Assembly (NCBI GenBank): GCA_913060695.1
Contig: CAJXUA010000019.1
Location: forward strand, 1 to 64,000
Length of the DNA: 64,000 nt
Reading direction: 5' to 3'
Origin: an uncultured Gammaproteobacteria bacterium
GTDB lineage: Bacteria > Pseudomonadota > Gammaproteobacteria > Pseudomonadales > Pseudohongiellaceae
Below, piece after piece: positions 20,833 through 29,587 of the stretch. How positions within the stretch are numbered: position 1 is the first letter of the stretch; every line of letters starts with the position of its first letter. A program made the position numbers and the translations under genes. The notes beneath the pieces were generated by a model. It saw only the letters and a list, made by a program, of their open reading frames with translations, made no database searches and had not been told where the DNA came from.

Positions 20833-21379
20833 GCTAGACGACGTGCCGATCTTGGCCGGTATCGAACTCGCCTTTATCGGCATTGGTTCGAACCTAGCAA
20901 AAGGCCAAGAAGAGCCCGCAGCGGTGCTCCAGCGAGCCTTTGCTGCGCTAGCCCTGCTCAGTGACTACCCAATATTGGTGTCCTCGCTTTGGGAGAGCTC
21001 GCCGGTGGACTGCCCACCTGGCTCTCCGCGCTTCATCAATGCTGTGGCTGCGTTGCGGCCTCGTCACGATAGCCCACGGCAATTGCTCAGTAGTTTGCAA
21101 AAGATTGAGAACGAATACGGTCGCAAACGCGGCACTGTTCGCAACGCGCCACGCACCTTGGATCTAGATATTTTGAGTTTCGGTGAAGTCCTAATGCAAG
21201 AGGCGGAGCTAACCCTGCCGCATCCGCGCATGCACCAGCGCGCATTTGTATTGCAACCGCTACTGGAGATATCGCCCAACTTCATTGTGCCGGGCATGAA
21301 CCCCCCGGCCAGCCAGCTGTTGCGGGGAATTGTCGATCAGGGCGCATTAACTCCAATAAATTTTACTAAGTCTCTGTAA
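20801..21379 (+). CDS. folK: 2-Amino-4-hydroxy-6-hydroxymethyldihydropteridine pyrophosphokinase
   Basis: About 192 residues. HPPK signatures are present: IGIGSNL near the start, the PRFINAV motif, RTLDLDIL with the metal-binding aspartates, and [16 protein letters not shown]. It transfers pyrophosphate to the pterin in folate synthesis. The ATG at 20801 is used; an open frame extends to 20774. Either way it overlaps the 3' end of hemE, implying coupled expression. Terminal deviations from E. coli FolK do not touch the active site. Confidence 0.92.
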   Translation: MSSPSNIIRAKLDDVPILAGIELAFIGIGSNLAKGQEEPAAVLQRAFAALALLSDYPILVSSLWESSPVDCPPGSPRFINAVAALRPRHDSPRQLLSSLQKIENEYGRKRGTVRNAPRTLDLDILSFGEVLMQEAELTLPHPRMHQRAFVLQPLLEISPNFIVPGMNPPASQLLRGIVDQGALTPINFTKSL

Positions 21380-21508
21380 GTTTCTTTTTGCGTGTGTATA
21401 CTAAGTGTTCTTGCAATGCGCCAATAGAGTGCGGCTATGGGTTTTCCGTCTGTTTAAGCGAAAACTCAAGTCTAAAAAAGCAAGAAAACTGTTTCAAGGG
21501 ACTATAAA

Positions 21509-22411
21509 GTGAAGAATTTACGGTTCAAGAAAGGCTTGTTGACGGTAGCTCTATGCTGCTGCGCGCATGCCATTCCTGTATCGGCCCAAGATCTTCCAAG
21601 CGTAGATGACAAGAACTTGTCACTGTTTGGTCGTTTCTACAGTAACTTCAGTGCTTCTCCTAGCACTTATCAAGCGCCTTTCTCCGGTGAATCCAACAAC
21701 GTTAACCTTGGCATGTTCTTCTCTCCCGCTAAGGGTTTAGATCTGCGTGCGGATGCATGGCGTGTAGAGCTCGATAAACCATTTGCTACGGCGCAAGCTG
21801 TGCCTGAAGTAAGTTTGAGCGCTACGTCAGTAGGGTCCAACTCCGGGCTCTATATAGACGACTCCAATCTCTATGCCGGTTTGCTCGAGGCTCCTTCAGT
21901 AAAGAGCACCGTCAACCCAGGAGAGTTAGCGAAGGGCGTCGATCTAAGCGCTTCCTATGTATGGGAGTCGCCGCGCTTCGGGCAGTTCATCGTAAGTACC
22001 AAGGCTACTTATCTTTACGATACCGCAAAGACCAATAATCTTCTCGATAGCGCCTTGCCACCTATAAGCGACAATACCCTGTTGCCGAAAGGTACTGATC
22101 TGCAGAGCAGCCTGATGTTAACTTGGCAGGTAGGGCAGCACACAGCGAGTGCCGTGACTCACTATTTCGACTCCTTCGAAGATATCGGCAAGTTGAACCT
22201 AGAGCAACTCAATGAGTTGGTCGGCGACTTGACTACACTGGACCTGCAATACGGTTATAACTTGAAGACCGGTAAGCAAGGTCAGGCTCAATTCTCGGTT
22301 GGTGTTCGCAATCTCTTCGATGCGCGCCCAGACCAAGTGATGCCCACTCCGAGTAGTGCAATCGAGCAGCAAGGCCGTGTGGCCTACGGCTCTATCAAGT
22401 ACCAATTTTAA
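21509..22411 (+). CDS. Outer-membrane beta-barrel protein, TonB-receptor-like C-terminus
   Basis: A 300-residue protein with a signal peptide (cleavage likely after VSAQ) and alternating amphipathic strands. The C-terminus (FSVGVRNLFDARPDQ...YGSIKYQF, ending in Phe) has the features of the last strands of TonB-dependent receptors. At 300 residues it is less than half a normal receptor, and no plug domain or TonB box is seen. It is either a compact barrel or a receptor remnant in secreted form. It begins with GTG. The ligand is unknown. Confidence 0.7.
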   Translation: MKNLRFKKGLLTVALCCCAHAIPVSAQDLPSVDDKNLSLFGRFYSNFSASPSTYQAPFSGESNNVNLGMFFSPAKGLDLRADAWRVELDKPFATAQAVPEVSLSATSVGSNSGLYIDDSNLYAGLLEAPSVKSTVNPGELAKGVDLSASYVWESPRFGQFIVSTKATYLYDTAKTNNLLDSALPPISDNTLLPKGTDLQSSLMLTWQVGQHTASAVTHYFDSFEDIGKLNLEQLNELVGDLTTLDLQYGYNLKTGKQGQAQFSVGVRNLFDARPDQVMPTPSSAIEQQGRVAYGSIKYQF

Positions 22412-22423
22412 GCTCGGTTCGAA

Positions 22424-23119
22424 TCAGCTCACCCTCGCAAGACAAGCCACATCTACTCGCTCTACACCCTCTTTTTTTAGTAAGTAAGCGATCGCTTGCA
22501 CGGTTGCCATTGTGGTTACTACGTCGTCCACTATGACAATATGACGCGGTGTGCTCTTCATTGCCTTCGGCTCGAGTCGAAAAATTCCTTGGACATTCTG
22601 CTTGCGGGCAGCAGCACTTAAGCCGCGTTGCGGCTTACTCGCGCGTAGCCGTTTGCAATAGTGAGGCGCGATAGGGGTGCCGAGATGTTGGGAGAGTTGC
22701 TGCGCGATCTCGAGGCTTTGATTGAAGCCGCGCTGCCTTAGCCGGCCCGAGTGTAAGGGTACGGGCAGCAGCGCATCTGGTGGTTCAGCACTGAATATAG
22801 GTGCTAGGCGTTGAGCTAATAACTGCCCTAGCGCTCGGCCGATGCTGAAGCGGCCGTGAAACTTAAGGCGTGCAATCATCTCGCGCAGTGGGAAGCCATA
22901 GTCACCTAGTGGGTAGCAATGTTCGAACGGAGGTGGGTCGACGCAGCATTGTCCGCAAAGCTGCTGTTCTGCTGCCTCAGGCCCGAGTGCTAGGGCGCAG
23001 CGTATACAGGCTGCTTGGATGCTAGGCAATTCGGTCTGGCAGGGCTTGCAAAGTGTTAGCGTGCCTTGCGAGCTAGCGCCACAAAGCAGGCAGCTGTTTG
23101 GGCCGGAGAGTAAGTGCAT
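22424..23119 (-). CDS. comF: ComF family phosphoribosyltransferase-like protein
   Basis: A 231-residue protein with an N-terminal zinc-binding region (CLLCGA, CKPC, CIRC, CGQC pairs). A type I phosphoribosyltransferase domain follows, with the PRPP loop HIVIVDDVVTTMATV. ComF/GntX-type proteins assist uptake of single-stranded DNA in naturally transformable bacteria. With the pil operon nearby, a competence role is plausible but unproven. It faces the barrel gene convergently, 12 bases apart. Confidence 0.88.
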   Translation of the reverse strand: MHLLSGPNSCLLCGASSQGTLTLCKPCQTELPSIQAACIRCALALGPEAAEQQLCGQCCVDPPPFEHCYPLGDYGFPLREMIARLKFHGRFSIGRALGQLLAQRLAPIFSAEPPDALLPVPLHSGRLRQRGFNQSLEIAQQLSQHLGTPIAPHYCKRLRASKPQRGLSAAARKQNVQGIFRLEPKAMKSTPRHIVIVDDVVTTMATVQAIAYLLKKEGVERVDVACLARVS

Positions 23120-23257
23120 TGTGTTTCACCTAGCTTTGAACCTCACTAAAGAGACAAATCCAGTATAGGCTATGCAGCGTAATTGACCTGCGCTGCCGCG
23201 CTGAGTAACGTAAGGTGACTCTTGGGAAAAGAGTTAAAAATTTCATAGGGGGACTTC

Positions 23258-25051
23258 ATGACAGGCTACAGCGCGCCACTTCAAGATATGCAATTCGTAC
23301 TGCACGAGGTGCAGGATGCAGAGGCCCTATTCGCCTCGATGGAAGGTACTGCGGAGGTTAGCCGAGACCTTATTGACGCCGTGCTGGAGAGCGCCGCAAA
23401 GATCGCGCAAGAGGTATTGGCGCCAATCAATCGCTCGGGCGATGAAGAGGGATGCCGGCTCGAGCAGGGCAAGGTCTTTACCCCGAAAGGTTTTAAAGAA
23501 GCCTATACAGCCTTCGCCGAGGGCGGTTGGATTGGACTCTCAGGCGATCCTCAGTACGGTGGGCAGGGCATGCCAAAGGTGCTCGCGGTGTTGTTCGAAG
23601 AGATGATCATGGCGGCCAATTCATCCTTTGCGCTCTACCCCATTCTCAGCGCTGGGGCGAGCCTAGCCTTGGCGCGCCATGGCAGCGAAGAGCTCAAGCA
23701 GCGCTATCTTCCCAAGCTTTATAGTGGGCAGTGGTCGGGCACCATGTGCCTCACGGAGGCTCACGCCGGAACCGACCTCGGAATCATCAAGACCCGCGCA
23801 GTGCCCAATGTAGATGGCAGCTACCAGATCAGCGGAACAAAAATATTCATAACGGGAGGCGACCACGATCTTAACGCTAATATTATCCACTTGGTGTTAG
23901 CTAAGTTGCCCGATGCGCCCGAGGGGCCGAAAGGAATCTCCTTGTTCGTAGTGCCGCGACATCTCGATGATGAGGCTGGCGATCCTAGTAAGGCAAATAA
24001 TGTGTCTTGTGGCGCTATCGAGCACAAGATGGGAATCAAAGGGTCTGCCACCTGCGTATTGAACTTCGATGATGCGCAGGGCTTTCTCGTGGGCGAGCCC
24101 AACAAGGGCCTGAATTATATGTTCACGATGATGAACTATGAGCGGCTCTCGATTGGTTTGCAGGGACTCGGTCTGGCCGATAGCTCCTATCGCAGTGCTG
24201 CACAATATGCTCGGGAGCGCGTGCAAGGGCGCAGTGCGCATGGCGTGCAGGATGAGAAAAGTGTGGCTGATCCAATTCTCGTGCATGCTGATGTGCGGCG
24301 TATGTTGTTGACGGTGCGTGCCGACACCGAGGCGGGGCGAGCGTTAGCGGTCTATGTGGCTAGTCAGTTGGACGTTGCTCATTTCCATAGGGATGAGCAG
24401 CGTCGCGCGCGGGCCGCAAAGCTTGTCGCCTTGCTTACCCCGGTTGCAAAGGCGGCATTCTCGGACCGCGGCTTCGAGGGCTGTGTGATGGCGCAGCAAG
24501 TTTTGGGTGGTCATGGCTATGTGCGGGAGTGGGGCTTGGAGCAGAACGTTCGCGATGCGCGTATCGCGCAGATCTATGAGGGCACCAATGGCATTCAGGC
24601 CCTCGATCTGGCTGGGCGCAAACTGGTGCGCGATCGCGATGGATTGCTCGAGGTGCTAATCGATGAGATCGAAACCTTCATTGCTGAGCACGGCGCTCAA
24701 GAATCACTCGCGTCGAGTATTGCTGCTCTTAAAGCGGCACTTAGTTCCGTGGTCGACGTCAGCGCTTGGCTCAAGGAGGCAGCGCAGACTGATGCAGACG
24801 AGATTGGGGCGGCATCGGTGCCCTATCTGCGCTTAATGACCTTGTTGTTATATGCCTTCATGTGGGCACGTATGGAGCGGGCCGCTCACGAAGGGTTGGC
24901 CAACAATAGTGCGAATGCGAGCTTCTATGATGCCAAGCTCAAGACGGCCGCGTTCTTTCGTGCGCGAATGATGCCGAATGCTCAGGCGTTAGTCGGGGAG
25001 ATTAAAGGGGGTTGTGCGGTGCTGATGACAATGGACGCAGATCAGTTCTGA
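23258..25051 (+). CDS. Acyl-CoA dehydrogenase, large (DmdC/AcdA-like) family
   Basis: A 597-residue flavoprotein of the long acyl-CoA dehydrogenase subfamily. It has the FAD-binding MCLTEAHAGTDLG motif, ITGG and MGIKGSATCVLNFDDA in the middle domain, and QVLGGHGYVREWGLEQNVRDARIAQIYEGTNGIQALDL in the C-terminal domain. The extra C-terminal helical region of ~120 residues is typical of DmdC (methylmercaptopropionyl-CoA dehydrogenase) and related enzymes. Substrate cannot be told from sequence alone, so fatty acyl-CoA is equally possible. It stands alone behind a GGGGG ribosome site. Confidence 0.88.
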   Translation: MTGYSAPLQDMQFVLHEVQDAEALFASMEGTAEVSRDLIDAVLESAAKIAQEVLAPINRSGDEEGCRLEQGKVFTPKGFKEAYTAFAEGGWIGLSGDPQYGGQGMPKVLAVLFEEMIMAANSSFALYPILSAGASLALARHGSEELKQRYLPKLYSGQWSGTMCLTEAHAGTDLGIIKTRAVPNVDGSYQISGTKIFITGGDHDLNANIIHLVLAKLPDAPEGPKGISLFVVPRHLDDEAGDPSKANNVSCGAIEHKMGIKGSATCVLNFDDAQGFLVGEPNKGLNYMFTMMNYERLSIGLQGLGLADSSYRSAAQYARERVQGRSAHGVQDEKSVADPILVHADVRRMLLTVRADTEAGRALAVYVASQLDVAHFHRDEQRRARAAKLVALLTPVAKAAFSDRGFEGCVMAQQVLGGHGYVREWGLEQNVRDARIAQIYEGTNGIQALDLAGRKLVRDRDGLLEVLIDEIETFIAEHGAQESLASSIAALKAALSSVVDVSAWLKEAAQTDADEIGAASVPYLRLMTLLLYAFMWARMERAAHEGLANNSANASFYDAKLKTAAFFRARMMPNAQALVGEIKGGCAVLMTMDADQF

Positions 25052-25080
25052 TCTGCGCCCACGGCTAAATTATGGATTAC

Positions 25081-25827
25081 CTAGATTGACCACTCGAAAG
25101 CTTCCGAGATCATTGCTTGGTATTTATCCAGAGGCTCGTCTTTCTCGCCAACGATGATCAGATTGCCTTCGCCGAAAGGGATTATCTTGCCGGCAAAGCG
25201 CGAATCGTTGACGTTGAAAGTGGTTGTGACGGGCGAGTTGTGCACCACCATGACCGAAACCGAACCCTTCTCGCCATCTAGTACGATGTGGGCGCCTTTG
25301 CTGTTCGATGCGATGTTGCAGCCGTTAGCAAACTTGATATGCATCTGCTTGATGCGCTCTTCGTTGCGTAGATGTCCGCCGGCCTCTTCTAGCACCGAGT
25401 TGATCTGCACGATGCTGGCGTCTTCGCGCTTGGTATCGTAGCGTGCTACCTCGCGGTAGACGTGCCCGATGACCTCGTCATGGAATTTCAGGTCCGAGGC
25501 GCTGGGTCTGGCCGTAATCAAGCCGGGCGAAAGGATGAGGCCGATAGCGACCACGAGACTTGCCGCCACAGCGATATAGCGCCTCGCTTTGGATTTGTTC
25601 TCCACGACCGCATCGTTAGCCGCTGGCTCCTCGAGAGCTTTGAGGCGATCCGCGAGGCCGCTGGGAACCGGAACAGATCTTGCTGCGGCACTCACGCGGG
25701 CATCTAGTGCCTGTAATTGCAGGAGTAGCGCAGTACGTTCTGGGCTGGATTGCGCCGCGGCCAGAAACTCTGGGTCTTGATTCTGCGGGTCCGCGAAAGC
25801 ACTTCTTCTAAACTCTAAGTCATCCAT
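25081..25827 (-). CDS. DUF3379 family membrane protein, probable partner of the ECF sigma factor
   Basis: A 248-residue protein. The N-terminal cytoplasmic region starts MDDLEFRRSAFADP, and one membrane helix (about 85-103, YIAVAASLVVAIGLILS) leads to a periplasmic beta-rich domain. The layout (cytoplasmic helix bundle, TM, sensor) and position 74 bases after an ECF sigma gene suggest an anti-sigma factor. That role for DUF3379 is inference. DUF3379 proteins regularly sit beside ECF sigma genes. Confidence 0.8.
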   Translation of the reverse strand: MDDLEFRRSAFADPQNQDPEFLAAAQSSPERTALLLQLQALDARVSAAARSVPVPSGLADRLKALEEPAANDAVVENKSKARRYIAVAASLVVAIGLILSPGLITARPSASDLKFHDEVIGHVYREVARYDTKREDASIVQINSVLEEAGGHLRNEERIKQMHIKFANGCNIASNSKGAHIVLDGEKGSVSVMVVHNSPVTTTFNVNDSRFAGKIIPFGEGNLIIVGEKDEPLDKYQAMISEAFEWSI

Positions 25828-25901
25828 TTGGTTTGGACTCTTATAGGGGGGTTGAGGCCCTTTGATTTGTGGATATTAAATGGACCGACTTTTGATCGAT
25901 C

Positions 25902-26453
25902 CTATTCATCTTGTGGTTCGTCGGGGATCTCGTCTGGATTGCCGTCAGGGAAGAAAACATGCTTCAGTTTTCCCCGCGCCCGAAATAAACGCGTCATGAC
26001 GGTATTGTTATTCAGATCGAGAATTGCGGCGATTTCCTTTCCACTAAAACCCCCTACTACCTGTAATAGAAGGGGTTCTCTATAATCCTTTTCCAAGGAA
26101 GCAATAGCTTCGTGCAGCAGGCGCCGGTCCATACGCTGGTCGGGCTCGCTCTCAAAAGAGTCTGCGATTGATTGGTCTTCAATGTCGACTAACTCTGGCC
26201 TGTAACGCTCGTAAAGTCTGGCATTTTCACGTCTCAGAATGGTAAACAGCCACGCCTTAGCGGCTTTATCGTTCTGTAGGCTGTCCAAAGACCGCCAAGC
26301 ACGTAAAAAAGTTTCCTGCACGAGATCTTCGGCCAGTGCTCCGTTTTTGCAAAGCCAATAGGCATAGCGATATACGTCCTGGTATAACGCATCGACGAGC
26401 ACTGCGTAGCGCTCTCTCTTTCGTCTATCGTCCAAGACCGGGGTTTCACTCAT
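25902..26453 (-). CDS. ECF-type RNA polymerase sigma factor
   Basis: About 184 residues. Region 2 (YRYAYWLCKNGALAEDLVQETFLRAWRSLDSLQ) and region 4 (EPLLLQVVGGFSGKEIAAILDLNNNTVMTRLFRARGKL) are both clear. The frame is open to 26513, but MSETPV at 26453 is the more usual start and has a purine-rich GAAAAG upstream. It would form a two-gene unit with the downstream DUF3379 gene. The signal it answers to cannot be seen. Confidence 0.93.
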   Translation of the reverse strand: MSETPVLDDRRKRERYAVLVDALYQDVYRYAYWLCKNGALAEDLVQETFLRAWRSLDSLQNDKAAKAWLFTILRRENARLYERYRPELVDIEDQSIADSFESEPDQRMDRRLLHEAIASLEKDYREPLLLQVVGGFSGKEIAAILDLNNNTVMTRLFRARGKLKHVFFPDGNPDEIPDEPQDE

Positions 26454-27028
26454 TTCTTTTCGTTGTACCAGAATGCATTGCTGCTGAATTTTTTGTTGGC
26501 GAATCATACGCAAAGATTATTTGTCGCGTCGCTTGGCCATTCGAGAGAGGAGTTTGCCCAATATCGCCATGTGCAGCAAGTTATTTGCAAATACACACCC
26601 TGATCGTTGGGCGCGGAGAATAGGCGTTTAAGCCCAATAAAAAGCTTCCTCGCGTATTTGCGGCAAATCAGTGACCGCGGTCAGTGAGTGGGGTTTGGTC
26701 CTGAGGTATTGAGGCTGGAGCGTGATGCAGGATAAAGTCTGCCGAGAGACGCCGAATTGCTCTCGCTCTGTTGTTCGGCTCGAGCTACGGAGCATTTTTG
26801 CGGTAGTGTTTGAATTCTGTGGTTCTGGCTCTGTGGTATTAGTTCAGTGCTGGAGCACGCTGCACGGTAGGGACTGCTGAGAGACGCCGTAAACCCGTCC
26901 ATGGGGGCTTGGTGAACCCAGACTAGATAAACACACAGGGTAAAACAAGATAACTGGACTATTCGGGATGAAGCCGGATAGTTCCGGACAGTTTATATGA
27001 AACACTGTTTCATCTGATGAAACCCATG
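26454..27028. other. Gene-free junction between the host chromosome and the methylase module
   Basis: About 570 bases with no credible gene; short frames at 26681-26902 and 26336-26623 look like noise. It holds a 41-bp imperfect direct repeat (26714-26754, 26849-26889) and, after the second copy, a motif CCGTCCATGGGGGC typical of repeated intergenic sequences in marine gammaproteobacteria. A hairpin at 26958-26982 (ACTATTCGG / CCGGATAGT, one wobble) may end transcription from the methylase gene. Confidence 0.6.
26714..26889. repeat. Two copies of a 41-bp imperfect direct repeat
   Basis: Copies at 26714-26754 and 26849-26889 are aligned without gaps and agree at 32 of 41 positions. Both begin GCTGGAGC and end GAGAGACGCCG. 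They look like fragments of a dispersed intergenic repeat rather than protein-coding duplication. Confidence 0.65.
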
Positions 27029-27034
27029 TTACGC
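26995..27034. repeat. Flanking repeat copy A (left of methylase-ParB module)
   Basis: 40 bases with two TGAAAC cores at 26998 and 27018 (20-bp period). They agree with copy B (29427-29466) at 27 of 40 positions without gaps. The copy also contains nested palindromes TGAAACA/TGTTTCA and GTTTCATC/GATGAAAC. It overlaps the methylase stop codon. The GTTTCA core resembles the core of MuA end-binding sites; whether it is a transposase site is inference. Confidence 0.6.
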
Positions 27035-27892
27035 GGCCTTTCTAAGCCCAAGACTGGGCGATATTAGAAGATCATCACTGGCTACAAGTAGCTCGGTACC
27101 CACTCTCTTCCACGCGAGGCTATAGTTTAAGTCGAAGTGAAACTGCCTTCTGTCTTTGTAAAGAGCCTGAATTTGCTGAGCGTTATCGTAAGTTAGGACC
27201 CAAGGGCGATTGAGCTTCAGCAGTACTTGGGAAATCTCTAGATGATCATGTGGCTCGTAGAAATTAGCGTAAAGCGATGAACCCTTGTGATAGTACGGAG
27301 GGTCGATACAAAAGAAACTCTTATTTTTAGGGAGTGTATCTCTAGCATCATTTATGAACTGGACAGCATCCAGGTTGTAGAAGTGGATCCGGTGCCGATA
27401 CCGAGCGATCTGCCTAATCTTCGCAATTAGACCTTCTTTGTTAAAGCGGCAGTCCAGTTTGTAACTACCACTCTGATCATTGCCTCCAATTACCCCTGCT
27501 TTACCAATCACACCGGACCTATTGGTTCGATTTAAGAAAAACGACGAGAAAGCCAATTCAAGGCTGTTTGCCGAGATTTTATTCGTCTGAACAAGCTTTT
27601 GTCTTTGCCACTCGGTAATAGTTACTGGCGTACGTTCAATTAAGTCGACGAACTCATCAGTGTTATTGAGTATTGCGTCCCAAAAGCTGGCAATTGACCG
27701 GTCGATGTCGTTGAGGTGCAACTCGTGCACAAACCCTTTAAAAAGCAGTGATAAAGCAAGTCCACAGCCGCCTGCATATGGCTCGATATAGTGTCCACGT
27801 TCTAGTTTATTGTCCTGGATGATCTGCGCGACCATCTTCCAGATGGATGTCTTTCCTCCGGGGTATCGGAGTGGTGATGGAGTTTGTGGCAT
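27029..27892 (-). CDS. DNA adenine methylase, D12 (Dam) class
   Basis: A 287-residue N6-adenine methyltransferase of the alpha (Dam) group. It has LRYPGGKTSIW at 8-18, the SAM motif EPYAGGCGLAL at 37-47, NRTNRSGV in the target-recognition region and catalytic DPPY at 197-200. Its target cannot be read from the sequence; GATC is likely only by analogy. GC and codon use are lower than the host genes to the left. It follows the ParB-like gene by 64 bases on the same strand. No restriction endonuclease lies beside it. Confidence 0.93.
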   Translation of the reverse strand: MPQTPSPLRYPGGKTSIWKMVAQIIQDNKLERGHYIEPYAGGCGLALSLLFKGFVHELHLNDIDRSIASFWDAILNNTDEFVDLIERTPVTITEWQRQKLVQTNKISANSLELAFSSFFLNRTNRSGVIGKAGVIGGNDQSGSYKLDCRFNKEGLIAKIRQIARYRHRIHFYNLDAVQFINDARDTLPKNKSFFCIDPPYYHKGSSLYANFYEPHDHLEISQVLLKLNRPWVLTYDNAQQIQALYKDRRQFHFDLNYSLAWKRVGTELLVASDDLLISPSLGLRKAA

Positions 27893-27956
27893 AAAATTAA
27901 TCTGCGTCTTTTGGCATAACGTTATTTTACACGGCGTGAGAGTGCGTGGCCACCAG

Positions 27957-29354
27957 TCATTTAGAATCCAACTCTTGAAGCATGTATTCGAGAATCGGAG
28001 CTACATTATCCCATTCTCGTTTTAGCTCTGTAGGGTTTGGATAATGGTTTGCGTGGGCATTTGCTCCCAGAGTCTTTGGACTAAAAACGTTATGTTCATT
28101 CGATTGTACTTTGGTCAACGCGCCTAAAGCCTTTTGTTGGGCTCGATCTAAACCTGTGCTGTCAATGAGTTTAATTACTCGCCCTAGTAGCTTGTTGGTG
28201 TCAGTGTCGATGAAATTTGCCATTTTTTCGTGGAATTGTGAATAAAGATTCTCTAGGAACGCCCGAGTGAGGAACGATACTGCAAGTGGGAAATCATCCA
28301 CTGGGATATTACGCATCTCATCTAATACGCGCCGGAGAATTTTATGTCTAACTGGAGGATGAAAATCGCTTGGGACAATGTATCGTCGCTTGTCCGGACT
28401 AGGAGAAGATCTCTTGCCTTTGCGGCCTGAAGTCGAACTAGCTGACCCTCCCCCCTTAGCAGCGCGACCCTTGCCACCAGTACCGTCATCGACATTGCGA
28501 TCTGACAGTTTGGTCTTGGGAATGTGCTGACTTGGAGCATATCCTTTGTTTACTAGACCCGCAGCATAGGCTTCCCATTCAGCTTTATCTGATCTCGAGG
28601 TAACTTTCGGCTTGGGGGCCAGTAAGTCAGTAAAGAACTTTTCTATAGCTCGATCAAACTCGTCATAAGTGACCGTGAGAATCACTTCCGCATCAGATCT
28701 TCCGCTGGCTATCCCGATGGTCTTTCTGAAATATGGGTTCCCAAAGTATCTTGCGACAGTTGTGATAATGCGATCACTGCCTTCAGCTGGCAAAAATCCC
28801 TGTTTAACAGCGTAATCAATAATGCTAAGTGCAAGTGCATTAGTGTTGGGTTTATTAGTAGCATCCTTATGACGTGCTTTCTGCTCAGCGTCCCACTTGC
28901 GCGTACCTATGCCTTCTTGCTCGCCATCGTGGCGTCGTTCGATCCAGATATCCGCTGCCTCTCGACTTGGAAATAGTACACCTGTTATCTCTCGGGGCAC
29001 TAAAGTACTTCCATCTGCCAAACTCTTAAAGTAATTTCGCTCCCCGTCCGGGGCTGCACTGGGATTGTTTAGCAAGATGATTGAGCACAGTCGCCGATTG
29101 CCTTCAACTGCAACATAATTTCCGCCTTCATCCTGAATTATGGCAAATAGCTCCAATGGGCTTAGACCTTCGGCGGCTATAGCCCGCGCCAAGTTGCGTA
29201 CTTTCTCTTTTTTTAGGAGATGAGCAATTATGTCCGATTGGCTGGCAAGAGGTTCATGACGGGGGTTCGCGGTGTCTAGATATACATCTAATGGATTGAG
29301 CCTTAAGGTTTTGATTTCACTGATGTCTTTACCTCGAGTATCTTTTGACGCCAT
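27957..29354 (-). CDS. ParB/Srx-type nuclease-fold protein
   Basis: A 465-residue protein. Residues 10-120 carry the ParB/sulfiredoxin fold pattern: N-terminal strand LNPLDVYLDTANPR, then GLSPLELFAII and the VEGNRR box at 83-88 that binds CTP/phosphate in ParB-like proteins. The middle is helical and basic. A Gly/Ser/Lys linker (about 275-320) leads to a C-terminal helical domain. There is no ParA neighbour, so partitioning is unlikely. The partner is the Dam-like methylase just downstream. A GTGGAGAG ribosome site supports the start. The function is unknown. Confidence 0.75.
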   Translation of the reverse strand: MASKDTRGKDISEIKTLRLNPLDVYLDTANPRHEPLASQSDIIAHLLKKEKVRNLARAIAAEGLSPLELFAIIQDEGGNYVAVEGNRRLCSIILLNNPSAAPDGERNYFKSLADGSTLVPREITGVLFPSREAADIWIERRHDGEQEGIGTRKWDAEQKARHKDATNKPNTNALALSIIDYAVKQGFLPAEGSDRIITTVARYFGNPYFRKTIGIASGRSDAEVILTVTYDEFDRAIEKFFTDLLAPKPKVTSRSDKAEWEAYAAGLVNKGYAPSQHIPKTKLSDRNVDDGTGGKGRAAKGGGSASSTSGRKGKRSSPSPDKRRYIVPSDFHPPVRHKILRRVLDEMRNIPVDDFPLAVSFLTRAFLENLYSQFHEKMANFIDTDTNKLLGRVIKLIDSTGLDRAQQKALGALTKVQSNEHNVFSPKTLGANAHANHYPNPTELKREWDNVAPILEYMLQELDSK

Positions 29355-29403
29355 CGTTGACTCTCCACTTGTTATTATCTATTTGGGACGACCGATAACT
29401 ATT

Positions 29404-29424
29404 ACCCGCCATACTCGGGCGGGT
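29404..29424. terminator. GC-rich hairpin upstream of the ParB-like gene
   Basis: ACCCGCC and GGCGGGT pair perfectly around a 7-base loop. It has no T-run, so it may be a boundary hairpin or the end of leftward prophage transcription. It sits immediately left of flanking repeat B. Confidence 0.4.
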
Positions 29425-29426
29425 CA

Positions 29427-29466
29427 TTATGAAACAGAGTTGCGTGGAATGAAACTACTGTGATGC
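29427..29466. repeat. Flanking repeat copy B (right of methylase-ParB module)
   Basis: Related to copy A at 27 of 40 positions. TGAAAC cores are at 29430 and 29450, the same 20-bp period. It lies between the ParB-like gene and the leftmost prophage gene, where the left end of the prophage, or its transposase-binding sites, would be expected. Confidence 0.6.
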
Positions 29467-29557
29467 AGATCTCAATTAGTAAGTGGGGGGCACGCAAATT
29501 TGCACGATTAGGAACTTTGGTCTATATGTTGATATAGGCAGAAACGGGAAGCATGCT

Positions 29558-29587
29558 CGGGCCTGGGTGGCCCGACTCAGGTCGGGC
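29558..29587. terminator. Overlapping alternative hairpins ending the leftward early operon
   Basis: CGGGCC/GGCCCG (29558-29574) and GCCCGAC/GTCGGGC (29570-29587) share bases and so exclude each other. The second is followed on the plus strand by TGCTTTTA. The first lies right after the stop of the last early gene on the minus strand. Together they would insulate the prophage edge in both directions. Confidence 0.6.

Noticed and set aside
26681-26902. 73-codon minus-strand frame in the gene-free junction
   Set aside because: Spans both repeat copies, has noise composition and no ribosome site.
29355-29576. Exact left terminus of the prophage
   Set aside because: A TG end and 5-bp target duplication cannot be confirmed without the right end; several TG positions are possible.
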